NCBI GenBank assembly: GCA_004329165.1
Contig: CM014733.1
Location: 59,125,108-59,189,107 of the forward strand
Source of the DNA: Spatholobus suberectus
Lineage: Eukaryota; Streptophyta; Magnoliopsida; Fabales; Fabaceae
Direction of reading: 5' to 3'
Length of the DNA: 64,000 nucleotides
A program made the translations under genes and the position numbers. How positions within the stretch are numbered: position 1 is the stretch's first letter; each line of letters starts with the position of its first letter. Shown here piece after piece: positions 1 to 13,455 of the stretch. Under the pieces are notes generated by a model that saw only the letters and a program-made list of their open reading frames with translations, did no database searches and was not told the DNA's origin.

Positions 1-2
1 AT

Positions 3-428
3 TTGTCTAATAACTCTGAATCTGAGTCTAACGATGAAGAGATGTCATACGACACTCTTCTTGCTCACTCTCACATGATTGCTCTTGAGTATAAGAAATA
101 TAAAGAAAAGTATAAAGAAACTATCTTAGAAAATGAAATACTCAAGAAAAATATGAAGAGAATGCATAAAAGTCAAGTCTTAGATTTTGAAAAGATAATG
201 TTTCTTTCTGAAATTGACAAACTAAAGAAAGAGGTCATTAGTCTGAAACATGATCTAGCCAAATTTGTGGATGGATCCTCAAAACTCCAAATGATTTTGA
301 AACATAAAAGATCTCCATCTGACAAATCTGGCATAGGATTTGTAAAAAATAGAAATGATGAACCATCATCTTCTAAATCTTATTCAACCTTCTGTAACTT
401 TTGTGGCAAATTTGGACACTCACTCTAA
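3..428 (+). pseudogene. gag C-terminal part of the Sirevirus-type element
   Basis: This reading frame is rich in Glu and Lys and looks helical or coiled-coil over about residues 25-90. It ends in a CCHC zinc knuckle that begins CNFCGKFGHS. A stop codon (TAA at 426-428) falls inside the knuckle, just before the last Cys. The next bases continue the expected knuckle (a Cys within RCQHKR) in the same frame, so a nonsense mutation ended the gag-pol frame here. In the intact family this protein forms the virus-like particle and the knuckle binds the element RNA. The first ATG seen is unlikely to be the true start, because the frame is open to the window edge. Confidence 0.75.
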
Positions 429-540
429 AGATGTCAACACAAAAGGAAACTAAGGTCAAATAAGAACATTAGGACTAACACAAAAGGATCCAAAAGTATT
501 TGGGTACCAAAATCTCAAATAATTCCTACTGCAGATATCC

Positions 541-3500
541 TTAATAGGAAAAAGGAGGGATTCACTTTGGTACCTGGACAGTGGATGCTCACGTCACATG
601 ACGGGAGAAAGGTCTATGTTCCTAGACCTTCAATCACATGAAGGAATAGTCTCCTTTGGCGGAAATGGAAAAGGAAAAATCATTGGTCTAAGTAAAGTTG
701 GTAAGCCTCCTCTTCCATTTATAGACAACGTTTTATGTGTTGAAGGATTAAAATACAATCTACTTAGCATAAGTTAATTTTGTGACAGTGGATTTATTGT
801 ATCCTTTAACAAAGAATCATGCATAGTCAAAAGAAATAATGAATCTATTCTTTTTACTGCCAAAAGACATAACAATCTGTATAAGATTGAGCTTGAAGAT
901 TTGAGCAAACAAAATGTTACTTGCCTAATGACCAAAGAAGATGAAAAATGAATTTGGCATAAAAAGCTTGGGCATACCAATTTAAAACATATTTCAAAAT
1001 TATCTAAAAATAGCTTAGTAAAAGGATTGCTTGAGATTTCTTGGAAAACTCATCTTCTTTGTGAAGCATGTTAGAAAGGGAAACAAATTAAAACCTCTTT
1101 TAAATCCAAAGATGTTGTTTCCACTTTTAGACCCTTATAACTTTTACACATAGATTTGTTTGGACCTACAAAGACTCTCAGTCTTGGTGGGAAAAAGTAT
1201 GGTTTTGTCATTATTGATGACTATTCTAGATATACATGGGTTTATTTCCTAACCCACAAACATGAGGCTTTTAATGTGTTCGAAATATTCTGTAAGAGAA
1301 TTCAAAATGAAAAAGGGTTTTGTATCACTGCAATCAGAAGTGACCATGGAATTGAATTTGACAATGCTAAGTTCAAATCATTCTGTGAAAAGAATGGAAT
1401 TTTCCATCACTTCTCTTCACCGAGAACACCTCAACAAAACAGGATAGTTGAAAGGAAAAATAGAACTCTACAAGAGATGGCAAGAACCATGCTTTGTAAA
1501 AAATTAGTCCCTAAGTACTTCTGGGTAGAAACTGTAAATACAGCTTGCTATGTTCAAAATAAAATATTGATCAGACCAATAATTAAAAAGACTTCTTATG
1601 AATTGTGGAGAGGTAGAAGACCCAACATTTCATACTTTCATCCTTTGATGTGAATGTTATATTCTCAACACCAGAGATCAACTAGGAAAATTTGATTCTA
1701 AGATTGATGAAGGCATTTTTCTTGGATATTCTGATACATCAAAAGCATTTAGAGTGTTTAACTCTAGAACATCTGTAGTAGAAGAATCCATTCATATTAA
1801 ATTCAATGATGCATTAACTCCTGGTAGGCGACTATCAGAGTTGGAAGAAGATCTTGCAGATTTACAGATAGGATTGTCTGATCAAATAAGACCAGATGAA
1901 GTCAGAAAATCAGACGAAACATCTCAACAACAACAACAACAAATTGACAGTCAGACGAAGGGATCTCACAAGGACTAAAAGTTCGTGACCTATCATGATC
2001 AAGATCAAATTATTGGAGAACGAACTAAAGGAGTGAAGACAAGGTTATCTCTAAAGAATCAAGCGTCTTGCGCTCTAGTCTCAGAGATTGAACCCAGGAC
2101 GATAGAAGAAGTTTTAACAGACGATGACTGGGTAATAGCTATGCAAGAAGAACTACATCAATTCACAAGAAATGATGTTTGGACTCTTGTTCCTAAACCA
2201 GAACACAAAAGCATCATTGGAATAAGATGGGTGTTTCGTCACAAGCTCGCAAGGTTAGTAGCTCAAGGTTAAAATTAGCAAGAAGGTATAGACTTTACTG
2301 AAACCTTTGCACCTATTTCTAGATTAGAAGCTATTAGAATTATGCTTGCCTTTGCTGCTCATAAAAACATTAAGCTTTTTCAAATGGATGTCAAAAGTGC
2401 TTTTTTAAACGGTTTTATTGAGGAAGAAGTCTACGTTAGACAACCTTTGGTTTTGAAGATCCAAACCTCACAGACCATGTTTTTAAACTTAAAAAAGCTC
2501 TGTATGGTCTTAAACAAGCACATCGTGCTTGGTATGATAGACTGAGTAGTTTTCTTACTGAGAATGGTTTTATGAGAGGCAAAGTATACACAACTCTCTT
2601 TAGAAAGGAATCCAACAAAGATTCCATTATAGTTCAAATCTATGTAGAGATATAATTTTTGGAGCTACTAATGAAATTATGTAAGGATTTCTCAGATTTA
2701 ATGCAGAGCGAATTTGAGATGTGCATGATGGAAGAATTAAAATTCTTCCTTGGTCTGCAAGTCAAACAAGAAAAGAAGGGTATATACATCCATCATCAAA
2801 AATAAATGAAGGAACTACTCAAAAAGTATAAGATGAATAAGTCAAAACCTATGAGCATACCACTGCATCCGTCTATTGTTATGACAAAGGACGAATTAGG
2901 TAAACCCATAGACCAGACTGTCTACAGAGGTATGATCGGCTCACTTCTCTATTTAACTGCTAGCAGACCAGACATCATGCATAGTGTCTGCTTATGCGCC
3001 TGATTTCAATCTGATCCTCGAGAGTCTCATTTAAAAGTTGTTAAGAGGATTTTTTTTAAATATCTTGTTGATACACCTAACCTAAGTTCATTCTATGAGA
3101 AAAATAAAGATTTCAGGTTAGTAGGATACTATGATGCAGACTATGCTAATGATAGACTTGAAAGAAAAAGTACAAGTAGTGGATGTCACTTCATCGGACC
3201 ATGTGTTATATCCTAGACCAGCAAGAAGCAAAACTCAATTGCATTATCAACAGCTGAAGCAGAATATGTATCAGTTGCTAGCTGCTACTCACAACTCCTA
3301 TGGGTAAAGTATTAACTTGAAGATTACTTTAGCTTTGAACATAACATTCCTATGTTATGTGACAACACTAGTGCAATCAACCTTTCTAAAAACCCTATTC
3401 AGCATTCAAAAGCTAAGCATATAGAGATAAGACATCATTTTATTTGTGACTACGTTCAAAAAGGTGTTTTTGATATTAAGTTTATCGATACAGACCATCA

Positions 3501-3588
3501 ATGGGCTGATATCTTTACCAAAGCTCTTCCTGAAGAACGTTTTAACTTTATAATAGATAATTTGCATATGAAAGTTTTGCATGAATAA
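541..3588 (+). pseudogene. copia pol remnant (protease, integrase, RT, RNase H)
   Basis: The protease active site reads YLDSGCSRHMTGE at about 571-609. A GAG-pre-integrase region with WHKKLGH lies near 955-980. The integrase core runs over 1156-1653 (FGPTKTLSLGGKKYGF, then IDDYSRYTWVYFL, RSDHGIEF, TPQQNRIVERKNRTL). Reverse transcriptase starts near 2090 and includes FQMDVKSAFLNGF. RNase H occupies 3350-3588 with DNTSAINLSKNP and ends at WADIFTKALPE. Several in-frame stops (for example near 776, 1071, 1138 and 3001) and frameshifts interrupt it. At the RT catalytic YVDD, near 2641, one base appears deleted, so the motif reads YVEI and then a stop. The product cannot be functional. Confidence 0.85.
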
Positions 3589-3765
3589 TTCGTCTTACAA
3601 GCATCGTATTGATCAACTAATAATGTTTCAACTTACCTTTTATCGTCTTATCATATTTCGTCTTACTAACACAGTTTTCTTGAATATGAAAAGTTTTTTT
3701 TTTGTTGTGTTTGTCTGATATCTTTATTTATAATGATTATTTCTCGATAACCTCCTAAGAAACGT

Positions 3766-6700
3766 ATGCCGTCTCTTCTGCCACGTCAAATCACCATAAA
3801 TGCACGTCCCTTCAGTAATTTCAAAAACTTACATTATATTCAAAATAACTGCTCTTTTCTACCTCATACTCTGAAAACCTTTTGCTCTTTCGAATACTCT
3901 CTAGCTCAAAGATTTTCATTCTCTGACCTAAAATTTTTTCAACCTACACTCATGGCCTCCCAAAAACAACTCGCACCCATGGAGAGATTTGCTGAAATTG
4001 ACTTTGTGGTTAGCAAATGGGTCGACCTGAAAAAGCTGGAAGAAGAAGGATTCCCACTTCGTATGTACATCATGAATGTAGGATGGGAAGCTTTTGTACA
4101 GAAAAGAAACCACTGGTACCGTGCGCCATATGCCTACTTCTGGGCATCTGCCTCTGAAGTGAACGACATTATCACCGGGACAGTCGACAACAAGACTATC
4201 ATCATCTCAACAAACTCCATTGCAACAACATCTGGCTATAAGGAGGAAGGTGACTTGTTTACTGATGATTGGGAGAAAGTTATCACTCTCGAAATTGTTG
4301 ATAGGGCGCTATATGGAAAGAATAAGCCTCAAACTGGGAACAAGGAGGTTGTGAAGAGGTTTCTATACTCTTCAAACATGAAGCTAGAGTGCAGATTAAT
4401 TCACAATGTCTTACTGCACATTATCCTACCAAGAAAAGGCTCAAAGGATAATGTAACCGCCAAAGACAGATTCTGTATATACAAGATGCTGACTGGTCAA
4501 AAAGTGAACCTTCCTGCACTCATTCTAGATAACTGGCAAGTGAGCCTTAGCAAGTTGAAGGACAGCACCAAAAGCAAGCAGAAACATGTCATTCCATACA
4601 CCATGCTCTCCACAGAGATTATCCATCTGGTTGGTGTAAATGAGGCAAGATGGGAAAAGCAAAAGCCAGGTTCTGAGATTGATGTATCTGTCATCAGGAA
4701 GATGAGGATTACACACCTCTTCTCTGGATACGTTGCCAGAGATCTAGAGTTGGCATTGATCAAGGAAGAACCTTTGGAAGAAACTGTTGGAATTGCATTT
4801 AGAGTGGGATCGTCTACTGACCCCATTGTTGGTTCTGTGTCTACCCAACATCCATCTCAGACCAAAACCTCAACCATCTCAACCACAACGTCAATCTAAA
4901 TAGACCAAACCACAAAACCCATCGTCTCCACCCCTTAAGAAACAAAAGCTCTTAACCATTCGTCTAAGATCCAGACCAACCCCCTAACCCGACTCAGATG
5001 ATGACCTTCCCATTAACACCCTTCTTCCCACTCCAATCACAACCACCTCTACCATTCCATCAGAACTACAACCACCTCCAATCTCTGCTGAACCTACACC
5101 ATCTACTTAACCTCCCAAACAATCCTCCAAATCCAAAAATATTCTAGTTTGAAAGTCTCGCACTCATGAAGCAAAACAACTCAGGCGAGCTAAAGCTGAG
5201 TCAAAGCGAGCCGAGAAAAAGAAGAAAGAAGAGGAAGAGAAGCTTGCTGAGGCAAAAGAAGAATAGATTAAGGAAGTAGTGCTTCAATCAGTAATTGAGC
5301 ACTCGCTGCAAACAGCCCTTGTAGAGCAAGAAGAGTAAGTGTTGTTAACTCAAAAGGAAGTTGCCACTACCCTAAGAGGTAGAATATCTCGATCTCTTTT
5401 CTAGGAAGTACCTTGATCTGTTTCTTTAACTTAGGTCTTCAGCCGTCTTTCTGTAGACTTAACAGCCATACCGAGGAGTGATAAGCCTGCAAGGGCTGTT
5501 TCCTTCGTGGAACATGGTGCTGAAGGAACTTCGTCTGGAGGAGCTGAACCTATGATAGACGAAAGATCACTAGACTATTACCAATCAGATATGCCTCCGT
5601 CTGAATGTCTCAACAGACAAGAACTTATATATTTTGAGCAACTTGAGTCTCGTTCGATTCGAAGAACTAAGGAATACCAGCCTCCAGAACCCTTCGACCC
5701 AGAGTTACTTAAAGCTATGACCAACTATGAATTGGGCGAAAGTGAATAACCCAAAGATGTGGATGACGCTTATTTATGAAGAATGGCCACTTCTAGTACA
5801 TCATGGGTATGCTGAAAAATTTCCTGATATTGAAGAAGAAGCTACCCTGGCTATGTCTTATGAGCCATGCATCACTCTATACATCTGTGAGGAAGGATAT
5901 AACACCCGTTTCGATGCCCCAATCTTCGTATATCCACCCTCAATCAGAACAAAATTTCCTGTTGGACATGAAGTCTGGAGGCAGCATGGGCTTTTGTGTC
6001 ATACTTCCCCATTTATGCTAAAATGTAATTATTCAGAGTATCTAATCATGTGTAGAACCTACGACTACAAGCCCAAAATCATTTATTCGTTCTGCCATGG
6101 GATGATCAAAACCTACCCCCTCGCCATCCATCTAGAAAACAGTCTAGATTTTGAAGATTGGAGGATTGGTGATGACGACTGGGAATTGGGGAGAGTAATG
6201 CACAACTTTTTGAGAGAGAAGATGTAGATTTCTTTGATGCATGCCATTTATGAACGAAGGTGTCTGGACCTTGAGTTGGGAAAGCCCATAATTATGATGA
6301 CCCAAAGGCCTCTTCTAATGAAGCCCTGGACTACCTTTTGTGTATGTTGTCAAAAGAACTATATGTGCCAAAATTTGTCAATGGGCAAAGGCAAAGAGCC
6401 CAAGTTTCGACGTGACCCCAGATGCCATCTCATGATCAGACAAAGAGCTCTATCACCTGCCCAGCTGGTTGCAATAAAAGCGAAAGCTACTCTCTAAAGC
6501 ACAGACTGAAAAAGGTTACAAAATCACATTGAAGCTTTTAAACATTTTTCAAGTCTAATTGCTGAAGAGAAGAGTTTGCTCATCCATCAAGCTGCTCTTT
6601 GCCCAACGGGTCATTGGACGCAAGTCTTTTCGTCCCCCTCTACTTCTTTATTTAACCCATAAAATCAATTATCCCTAACCTCCCTAAGACTTATATATTC

Positions 6701-7024
6701 TTTTTGTTTGAAACCTCTGAAATAAATCTTCCTTGTGGTCATTTCTGGTTCTACGAACCTCTTGTGCCGTATGTTTTTAATCTATGTTTTGTAGAAGAAC
6801 TAGCTGAAGAAGCAGCTCCAAGCTCAATTCTTGTTCCACACGCTTCAGACGGCAAGCAAGCCTTCAATGAGTTAAAACAGACTGTGTAGTGTCTTGAAGC
6901 TGATTTGATGAAGGGATGTAGGAAGTGTAAATGAGTAGAAGTATTGTTGGCTAAGCTTGCTAAACGCTTCAAAGATATCCTCGGCTCATCATCCACACCT
7001 CCGGATTCTACTTCTTTTGATTGA
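3766..7024 (+). pseudogene. envelope-like extra ORF region of the Sirevirus-type element
   Basis: A long coding-like region follows RNase H before the LTR. The first block, 3766-4899, is open for 377 codons; its likely real start is the inner Met at 3952 (MASQKQL). Later blocks in shifting frames lie at 5507-5749, 5727-6227, 6234-6497 and 6704-6889, with a last stretch ending near 7024. A Lys/Glu/Ala-rich coiled-coil stretch lies at about 5170-5266. Sireviruses commonly carry an ORF in this position called envelope-like; its function is unproven. I see no convincing signal peptide. Stops after 4896 and frame changes show decay. It could equally be called an unknown 3' ORF. Confidence 0.6.
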
Positions 7025-7026
7025 TG

Positions 7027-7318
7027 ATGCCAAAAGGGGGAGAACATATAAACAGACGGATATGTTTTATACGGGGAGTATTTTTCTTTTAGAACTAGTA
7101 TTTCTTTATATGAATATTGTTTTAAGGGGGAGTATATATCTTTTAGAGAAAGTATAACTATTTTTTTACCTTCTTTTCGTCTACTTATTATACATCTCTT
7201 GTGAAAATAAATAGTGTCTAAATATCATCGTCTAGGCATATAATCTTATGATTGTTTCCCAAAAGTGCTTTTATATAAAAATGTTTATAATTATTTGTCA
7301 TCATAAAAAAAGGGAGAT
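7027..7318 (+). promoter_or_regulatory. multiple polypurine tracts before the 3' LTR
   Basis: Three purine runs of the form AAAAGGGGGAG or AAGGGGGAG occur near 7031, 7123 and 7305, the last ending directly at the LTR start. Repeated polypurine tracts upstream of the 3' LTR are a known Sirevirus trait. The last run (AAAAAAAGGGAGAT) is the probable primer for plus-strand DNA synthesis. Confidence 0.7.
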
Positions 7319-8390
7319 TGTTAGGACAAATGACGAATTTATAACCCTCAAATATTTTAATAATAACAAACAGTTAAATATATATATGTTTTTATTCAAC
7401 CATCTGACTATATGCTTGCAAGCAATCGTCTGTTGTCTTTTTCAGTAAAATATTGTCTTTTCTTTGTTTGGTAAAATTAGTAACTAATAGACCTTACAGA
7501 CGATATCAATGTTCTAAAAAGATCTGCACATCAATCAGAGCGTAAGCTACCTCGAAAGTTATAAAGCTTACGTACCTAATCTTAAAGAAAGTTAGCAAAA
7601 AAGGAGGAATGTGTGTGCGTATGTCAGAACGGGAAAGAAGACAAGACAATTGCTACGAGTTCAAAGTACAAAAATGGAAAGATAAGCAGACTACTCTATC
7701 TTATCATATGACAAGTTGGTGAAAAGCATTAAAAGCCGCATTTAATGTCTCAACAACTCTTTTCAACAGACGAAGAGTGTCTTTTGCAAAGCTCCAATGG
7801 ATACCTTTGGCGAAGCCTATATATAGTTAAAAAGACTCCTTCTTAAGGGGCTGCCTCTGACATTTTTAAAAAATATAAGATCCCTCTGTTGAAAATTTTG
7901 TTGTAATTCTTTCATATATACTTTGTGTGTAAAAACTTTCTACTTGTACTTCATTTGAACATTCGTCTGTTAAGACGTTAAACGAGTGAGGTAACTCACT
8001 CTTTAACCTTTTTCTCAAAAGAAATTGGTAGAAGCCTGAAGAGGCTTTGACTTAAAGAATATTTGGGTTATTGCTTGGAGAGACAAGTAAAAGACTACTT
8101 GCGTTGAGCTTGAAGAAGTTTGTAGAAAGAATACTTGTAGCTTAAAAAAGTTAGTAAAACTTGGTTGTTGCCAAGAACTGGACGTAGTCTCTGGGGTGAG
8201 ACGAACTAGTATAAATTCTATGTACATTTCTCTTTGCATTGCCTTGTTTTAATATTTGTTTGCTTTATAAAATGTTTTTTTTTTAAATTTCTTTGTTTAC
8301 GTCCTTCAAACGATATATTTCAAAAGTATTTACGAAAATTTGTTATAACACAATTTAACCCCCCTTCTTGTGTTATCTCTGTTTTTTACA
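7319..8390 (+). repeat. 3' LTR of the Sirevirus-type element
   Basis: The LTR begins TGTTAGGACAAATGACG directly after a polypurine tract and is taken to end at TTTTTTACA (8390), giving TG...CA ends and about 1.07 kb. A TATA-like TATATATAG lies at 7819-7827 and fits the LTR promoter. The 5' LTR is outside the window, so the right border is inferred from the CA end only. Confidence 0.7.
7819..7827 (+). promoter_or_regulatory. TATA box of the LTR promoter
   Basis: TATATATAG lies about 500 bp into the LTR and is the clearest core-promoter motif there. Confidence 0.4.
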
Positions 8391-11300
8391 AGACCAAAGG
8401 GTGCATTTATTAATTTCTACCATATTGTTGGGTCTAGGAAGATTGAGACCCTATTGATCCACATGTTCGCATTTAACCAACATAGAGGCTATTTCTAATT
8501 ACCTTTCTTCTTTAGGTCTAGGACTTCTAATTGTGTCCAAATCTACAGTTTGGTCTTCACATCACCAACTTCAATTAAAAGAATGAAAAATCAGAGTTTG
8601 GAACAATGGAAAAAACTCTAGCTCCGCTATGGTTCGCAAGGGGGTTTATAACACCATTGCATTCTCCCCAGTCACCATGAAAATCTTTAACTAGTATTTC
8701 TTCTCAAGCAAAGAACAAATTCTTAAAAACAATAAGATTATATGAGTAAAGACATCAGGGTCAATAGCGTAAAAACATTTGTCATAAATAAAATTATAAA
8801 TGAAAATATTACTACTACTGATACCAAATAACCAATCTACACTACATAGTAATAATATAATATATCTAACAGTTCTTAAAACCTTGTCCATCGTGAACCA
8901 TCTATATTGGTAGTCCACCTTAGACATTTTCATTTTTATATTCATAAACTGATGGAAATTACATGAGTAATTAATTTATTAAATATATTTTTTATTATAA
9001 ATAAGTTTTAAATTCTTTCTTCACTAACATCATAAGTAAATATTTTTAATTATTATAACACTAACAATATTTTTCATTTTTACATTGTAGGAGATTTAAA
9101 TTTTAGATTGAAATATAATTGTTTTTACATGCATTGGAGAATAAAAATTTTAAGATAATATTTTCAATATCTTTTGCTATTTATTAAAAAAAATTGTATT
9201 TTGAAAAAAATTTAAATTCAAACACAGAAAAAAGTAAATTATTTTTAAATAATTCAATTAAGAATATTTCTCATCCACTAATTCTTTCATAAACTTAGAA
9301 AAAACTATAGAAATGTAAACTATGTAAAAAAAACCTTATTAGTAAATATAGATCAGTCGATTTAAAAATATTTTACACACAATTTTTTTTTTTTTGCAAA
9401 TGTGTATGGAAATTTAGGGATAAATACTTACATTATATATGAATATAAGTTTTACACAATGGTACATTAATACCAAAGTTATAAATTAAACGTAAATATA
9501 AATAAAAATATTATAATAGAGGAGTAAAAATATACTAGAATAGAATGATCTGTTTACATGAAAGAATATTAATATCTACATCAAAATTTATAATTTTTTG
9601 TAATTAATTTTATCTTTCGGTTGTTCATTGTTTTAACAGTTATTTTATGAATATATTTTGTTTCTTATTTTCACTCACATAGCTTATTCACTAAAGATTT
9701 TTACCCAAACGAAATTATTTTTTATGATAATTAATTTATATTTTGTTGTATAAGAAAAAATCAAATTAAATCAATGTATTCATTATTATCTTCTTCATGC
9801 AGTTTTTAGGAAAATCATTATTTATTTCTTGTTTATTATCTTTTCATTTAATTAAATTATTGGAGATTTTCTTTTACTTGGGCAATATTTTTATACATTG
9901 ACTTTTTTTTTTGTTACCATGTTATAGATGTAGAATATCCACCAGCTGTTTGTTAATGACTAATCTCTACCAAGGAACCTAGTTGACCACCTTTAATGAG
10001 GTTTCTTCTTCCTATCATATTTTTTTTTTCATTTACAAGATCCGAACAAAAGATCTTGTTTAAGAGATCTAAGTCTAGATTTACTCAGATCAATGTAATG
10101 TTGGTAAATTGATGTCTATATATGTGTAAATTTATTAATATAGAAATTATATTCAAATATAACACATGGTGATGAACATTTTTTTTAAGGAAAGCAAGTA
10201 AGGGATTTTATACCTAACTCACAGGAATGAGCAATTTATCTAAAAACACATGAACTACTAAATTATTTGGGTGAAATTATACTTTTTTAATTTATTGCTA
10301 TAATAATTTTAATATAAATGTGTTTTTTCCTGTTTACTCTCTTTTGACTTGATTCATTTATTGAATTTTTATTTTATCTGACATATAAAGTATGAATAAA
10401 ATATATAACAAATAGGGATGAAAGTTTTCCATTAAAGAACTAAGAAAAATTTACACTTAACTCCTATAATGAACAATTTACCTTAAACTATGTTAATAGG
10501 TAACTTGGTAGAAATTATGCTCTATTATAATTTTAGTTTAATTTATTCTTATAATATATAATTTAATATAAATTTATTTTTTTCTTGCTTACTATATTTT
10601 GAGTTAACTAATTTATTGAATTTTTTTGTCCTCTGCTCAAATTTAAAATTTCTTTTAAGTAATTAGTTTTGATTTAATTCAATGATGAAAATCAAACTCA
10701 ATCAAAATTTTATTTTACTTTTTCACATGATGTTTAAAATTTAAAATCTTAAAAAATTATAAGCATAATAAAGATTTGCCTTAAAGGTCAGCATATGGAC
10801 TTTCACCTAAGTAAATTGTGCTAATCTTAAATGTAAACCTTTATTACACAAATTATCTGAATTTTTTTTATATTCTGATTGGAATTTGTTAATTTTTTAA
10901 CGAAATTTAGATTTACAAACTTAGAAATGGGTGGTCTTTCTAATTAATACAACTTATACAATATTCATCGATAAGCTTTTGCAATCCCTTCCAACTATTT
11001 TGCTTTTGGGTGTTTGATATAATAAATAATTTTGTTATGTAATTTCACAATTCGAATTTGATTTCTATTTTAGTTTTTTGCATCCCATTCCATAACTCCT
11101 TTAGCATTATTGCTTTAATCCTACTTAGAGCTATTTTTGTTTTAAGTTCTATGAGGTGTCCGTTGATTATAGTTTAAATTTATTTATTTTATTTCTAAAT
11201 ACAATTTATTTTTAAAAATATTTTGAAGATAAAATTCTCATATAATGTAAATTATTTACATCCCTATGTGTTGATACGAATTAAAGCAAATGTGTAAAAA

Positions 11301-13044
11301 ATCTTAATATGAACTCTATAAATTGTTCATGTCTTTACTGGCTAGAAAAAAAAAATTCCTGTGAATAAAAATCAACGTACAGATTAGTTTGTTGTTTATT
11401 GGAAAAATGCAAACATTGACTATTTAACGAAGGGTTTGATGACAGATATAAAGTAAAAAACATAGTCAGTGAAGTGCAGTTTCATTATATCATAATGTAT
11501 TCTAAACAATAATGACATCATAATTGTATATTATTCCTTGGTTTTGTCTTAATTTGGTTGTTTTTGCCTGAAAATTCTTTGAAATTAGTCTCTAAGTCAA
11601 AGTTTTTGCCTTCTTTATATGCTACGTTTTTAATTTCTTTTGATAAGCATTTCTTCTGAATCAGTTCTTGTTTTCTGTGATATTAGTTCTTTATATGCTA
11701 CAGAAAAATCGTACATTATCTGATGCATACACATGGGGAAATTTCTAATTTTTCATCAAATCGCTTTTAACGGGAATTTTAATTTATTCTTACTAGTATT
11801 TTAATGTATGTATTATACAAAATAAATATTTATTTTATATAACATAAATTTATAATAAATAAATACTTCTGAATATATGATATAAATTATATTATAATTA
11901 AAATTCATAATAAATAAATATTTTTGAACATATAGATTATATTTTAAATTTATAATATATAATTTATATTATGATAAAACGTCATTCTAATTATTAATAA
12001 TTTTTTTAAAAAATATTAAAATTTAATTTAGAACTAAAGATATTAAAAATAATAAATTAAAAGATATGAGAGGTTAAAAAAATTCTTAAAAACACTCCTG
12101 TTGAAAAATGACAACTAAAAATGCTCATATTAAAGAATGACAGCTAAAAATACTCTTGTACAAGATAGATATTCTAATTTATATATATAAAGGATTAATG
12201 TTATCGAAAATATATCAATAATATAATTTCTGTAATACTCATCAATAATATATCAATGGTTGCACGATACTAAATACCTTTTGGGTTTGAACATATGCTT
12301 TAGTTCCACATATTTATATACTATTCAATTCAATTCTTTTTATAAAGCTCAATTAACTAATTCACAAAGATTAAGGAAATTAGTTAATTTATTTAGTAAC
12401 ATTAAATTTGTCTTAAATTTATGTTTTTTTTCAAAATTATCCAAACATACTCTTATTCTTTTTCCAATATTTTTATTGAATTTAATTTTTTATTATCTCA
12501 CTTATCATTAATATGTTTATTGTTTTAATTTTTATTGGTTATGAATGTTAAGAGACAAAACAAAGTTTCCAAAATGCTCTACATACAAAAAGTATAAAAC
12601 TTTAATATATTTCACCCACTATTTATTAAACTTAAATAAAGTGTATTTTTGTAAAAATGTAATTAATGCAAAAATATTATAAATTAATTTTTATAAAAAG
12701 GAACAAATAAGATTTCTAATTTAATTCTTATAAAAAGCACCGTGCGGGTGTAAAAAGTTAACCCTCTTATGTGTTTTCACCTATTCACTATTTAATTATG
12801 AGATATATTATTCATATGACAATTTACACAACATTATTCTTCATGTATATATCTCTCTTAATTACAATATTTATTGCATCTCACACTTCTTTCTCTTAAT
12901 AGTAGAAAGTTTGTTTACTAATTTGTTGTACAAATAACATTTTTATTTAATTATAAATGAGTACTAATAATACACTCTCTAATATACTCTTTTCAACATT
13001 TTTTATTGATTAAAATTTATTAAAAATTACAAAAATCATAAATA
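8391..13044. other. AT-rich spacer without a recognisable gene
   Basis: The stretch is very AT-rich. The only open frames are short and low in complexity, such as one at 12260-12511 made of Phe, Leu, Asn and Tyr. I find no splice-compatible coding signal or RNA gene. One AT-rich repeat at 11793-12200 resembles sequence near 27 kb. The rest is probably old, unrecognisable repeat DNA. Confidence 0.6.
11793..12200 (+). repeat. AT-rich dispersed element, CTAGTATTTT start and TATATATATAAAGG end
   Basis: It begins CTAGTATTTTAATG, contains repeated AATAAATAAATA blocks, and ends TATATATATAAAGGATTAATG. The same beginning, internal AATAAATAAATATTTTT blocks and TATATATAAAG end occur at 26968-27785. The two are copies of one AT-rich family. 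The class is not clear; a Helitron or MITE is possible. Confidence 0.4.
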
Positions 13045-13049
13045 AGATT

Positions 13050-13455
13050 TGTTCTAGAGGTTACTCAGACACTCAGTTGTAAATCAACTCACTTGCCGAC
13101 TATCTTGGCTAGCACAGAGCCATGTATATCTTGGATAACAATTCCTTGCTATCCTGGTTTGATTTTACGCCTACGTTGGTACGACGTGGAAAGTGCCTAC
13201 TAGTAAGGAAAGCACGTAATGAGGCACATAAACGCACGCTACCATGTGACACCCAACCTTATAAAATTTTCCTCCAAAAACACTCTATATAAAGGGCTCC
13301 ACACTCATCAGGTACACACGCTCTCTCTCATTCTTACTTACTCTTGCACCTTTACTGACTTAAGCATCAGAGTCCTTGCAAGTGCCACCACTAGATACGT
13401 TTGAAACCATCGTGGGGGCTCATCAGAGGTTTTTTCTTATGTTCACCACACAACA
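13050..13455 (+). repeat. 5' LTR of gypsy-1, internally shortened
   Basis: It begins TGTTCTAGAGG right after the AGATT duplication and ends CACACAACA. It aligns with 23218-23622 of the 3' LTR but lacks the counterpart of about 22834-23217. Only the first TGTT remains of the missing part, so an internal deletion is the simplest reading. The retained part carries the TATA box and the 3' end. The bases after it (TTGACACCATTTGTGGG) are the primer-binding-site region. Confidence 0.8.
13285..13294 (+). promoter_or_regulatory. TATA box in gypsy-1 5' LTR
   Basis: CTATATAAAG is conserved at the same place in the 3' LTR (CTATATAAAT near 23450). It is the likely core promoter of the element. Confidence 0.55.

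Larger units (their letters stand above)
1..8390 (+). mobile_element. Ty1-copia retrotransposon, Sirevirus type, 5' part outside window
   Basis: The order of parts is gag end, aspartic protease, GAG-pre-integrase, integrase, reverse transcriptase, RNase H, a long extra ORF region, polypurine tracts, then an LTR. This is the copia order with the additional envelope-like region and repeated polypurine tracts known from Sireviruses (SIRE1 group). The 5' LTR and most of gag lie before the window, so total length and target-site duplication cannot be read. Many stop codons and frameshifts show that the copy is dead. The lineage call rests on the extra 3' ORF region and on the GGGGGAG tracts before the LTR. 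Confidence 0.85.

Noticed and set aside
12260..12511. Plus-strand open frame of 83 codons
   Set aside because: Phe/Leu/Asn-rich chance frame in very AT-rich DNA, without start context or a partner exon.
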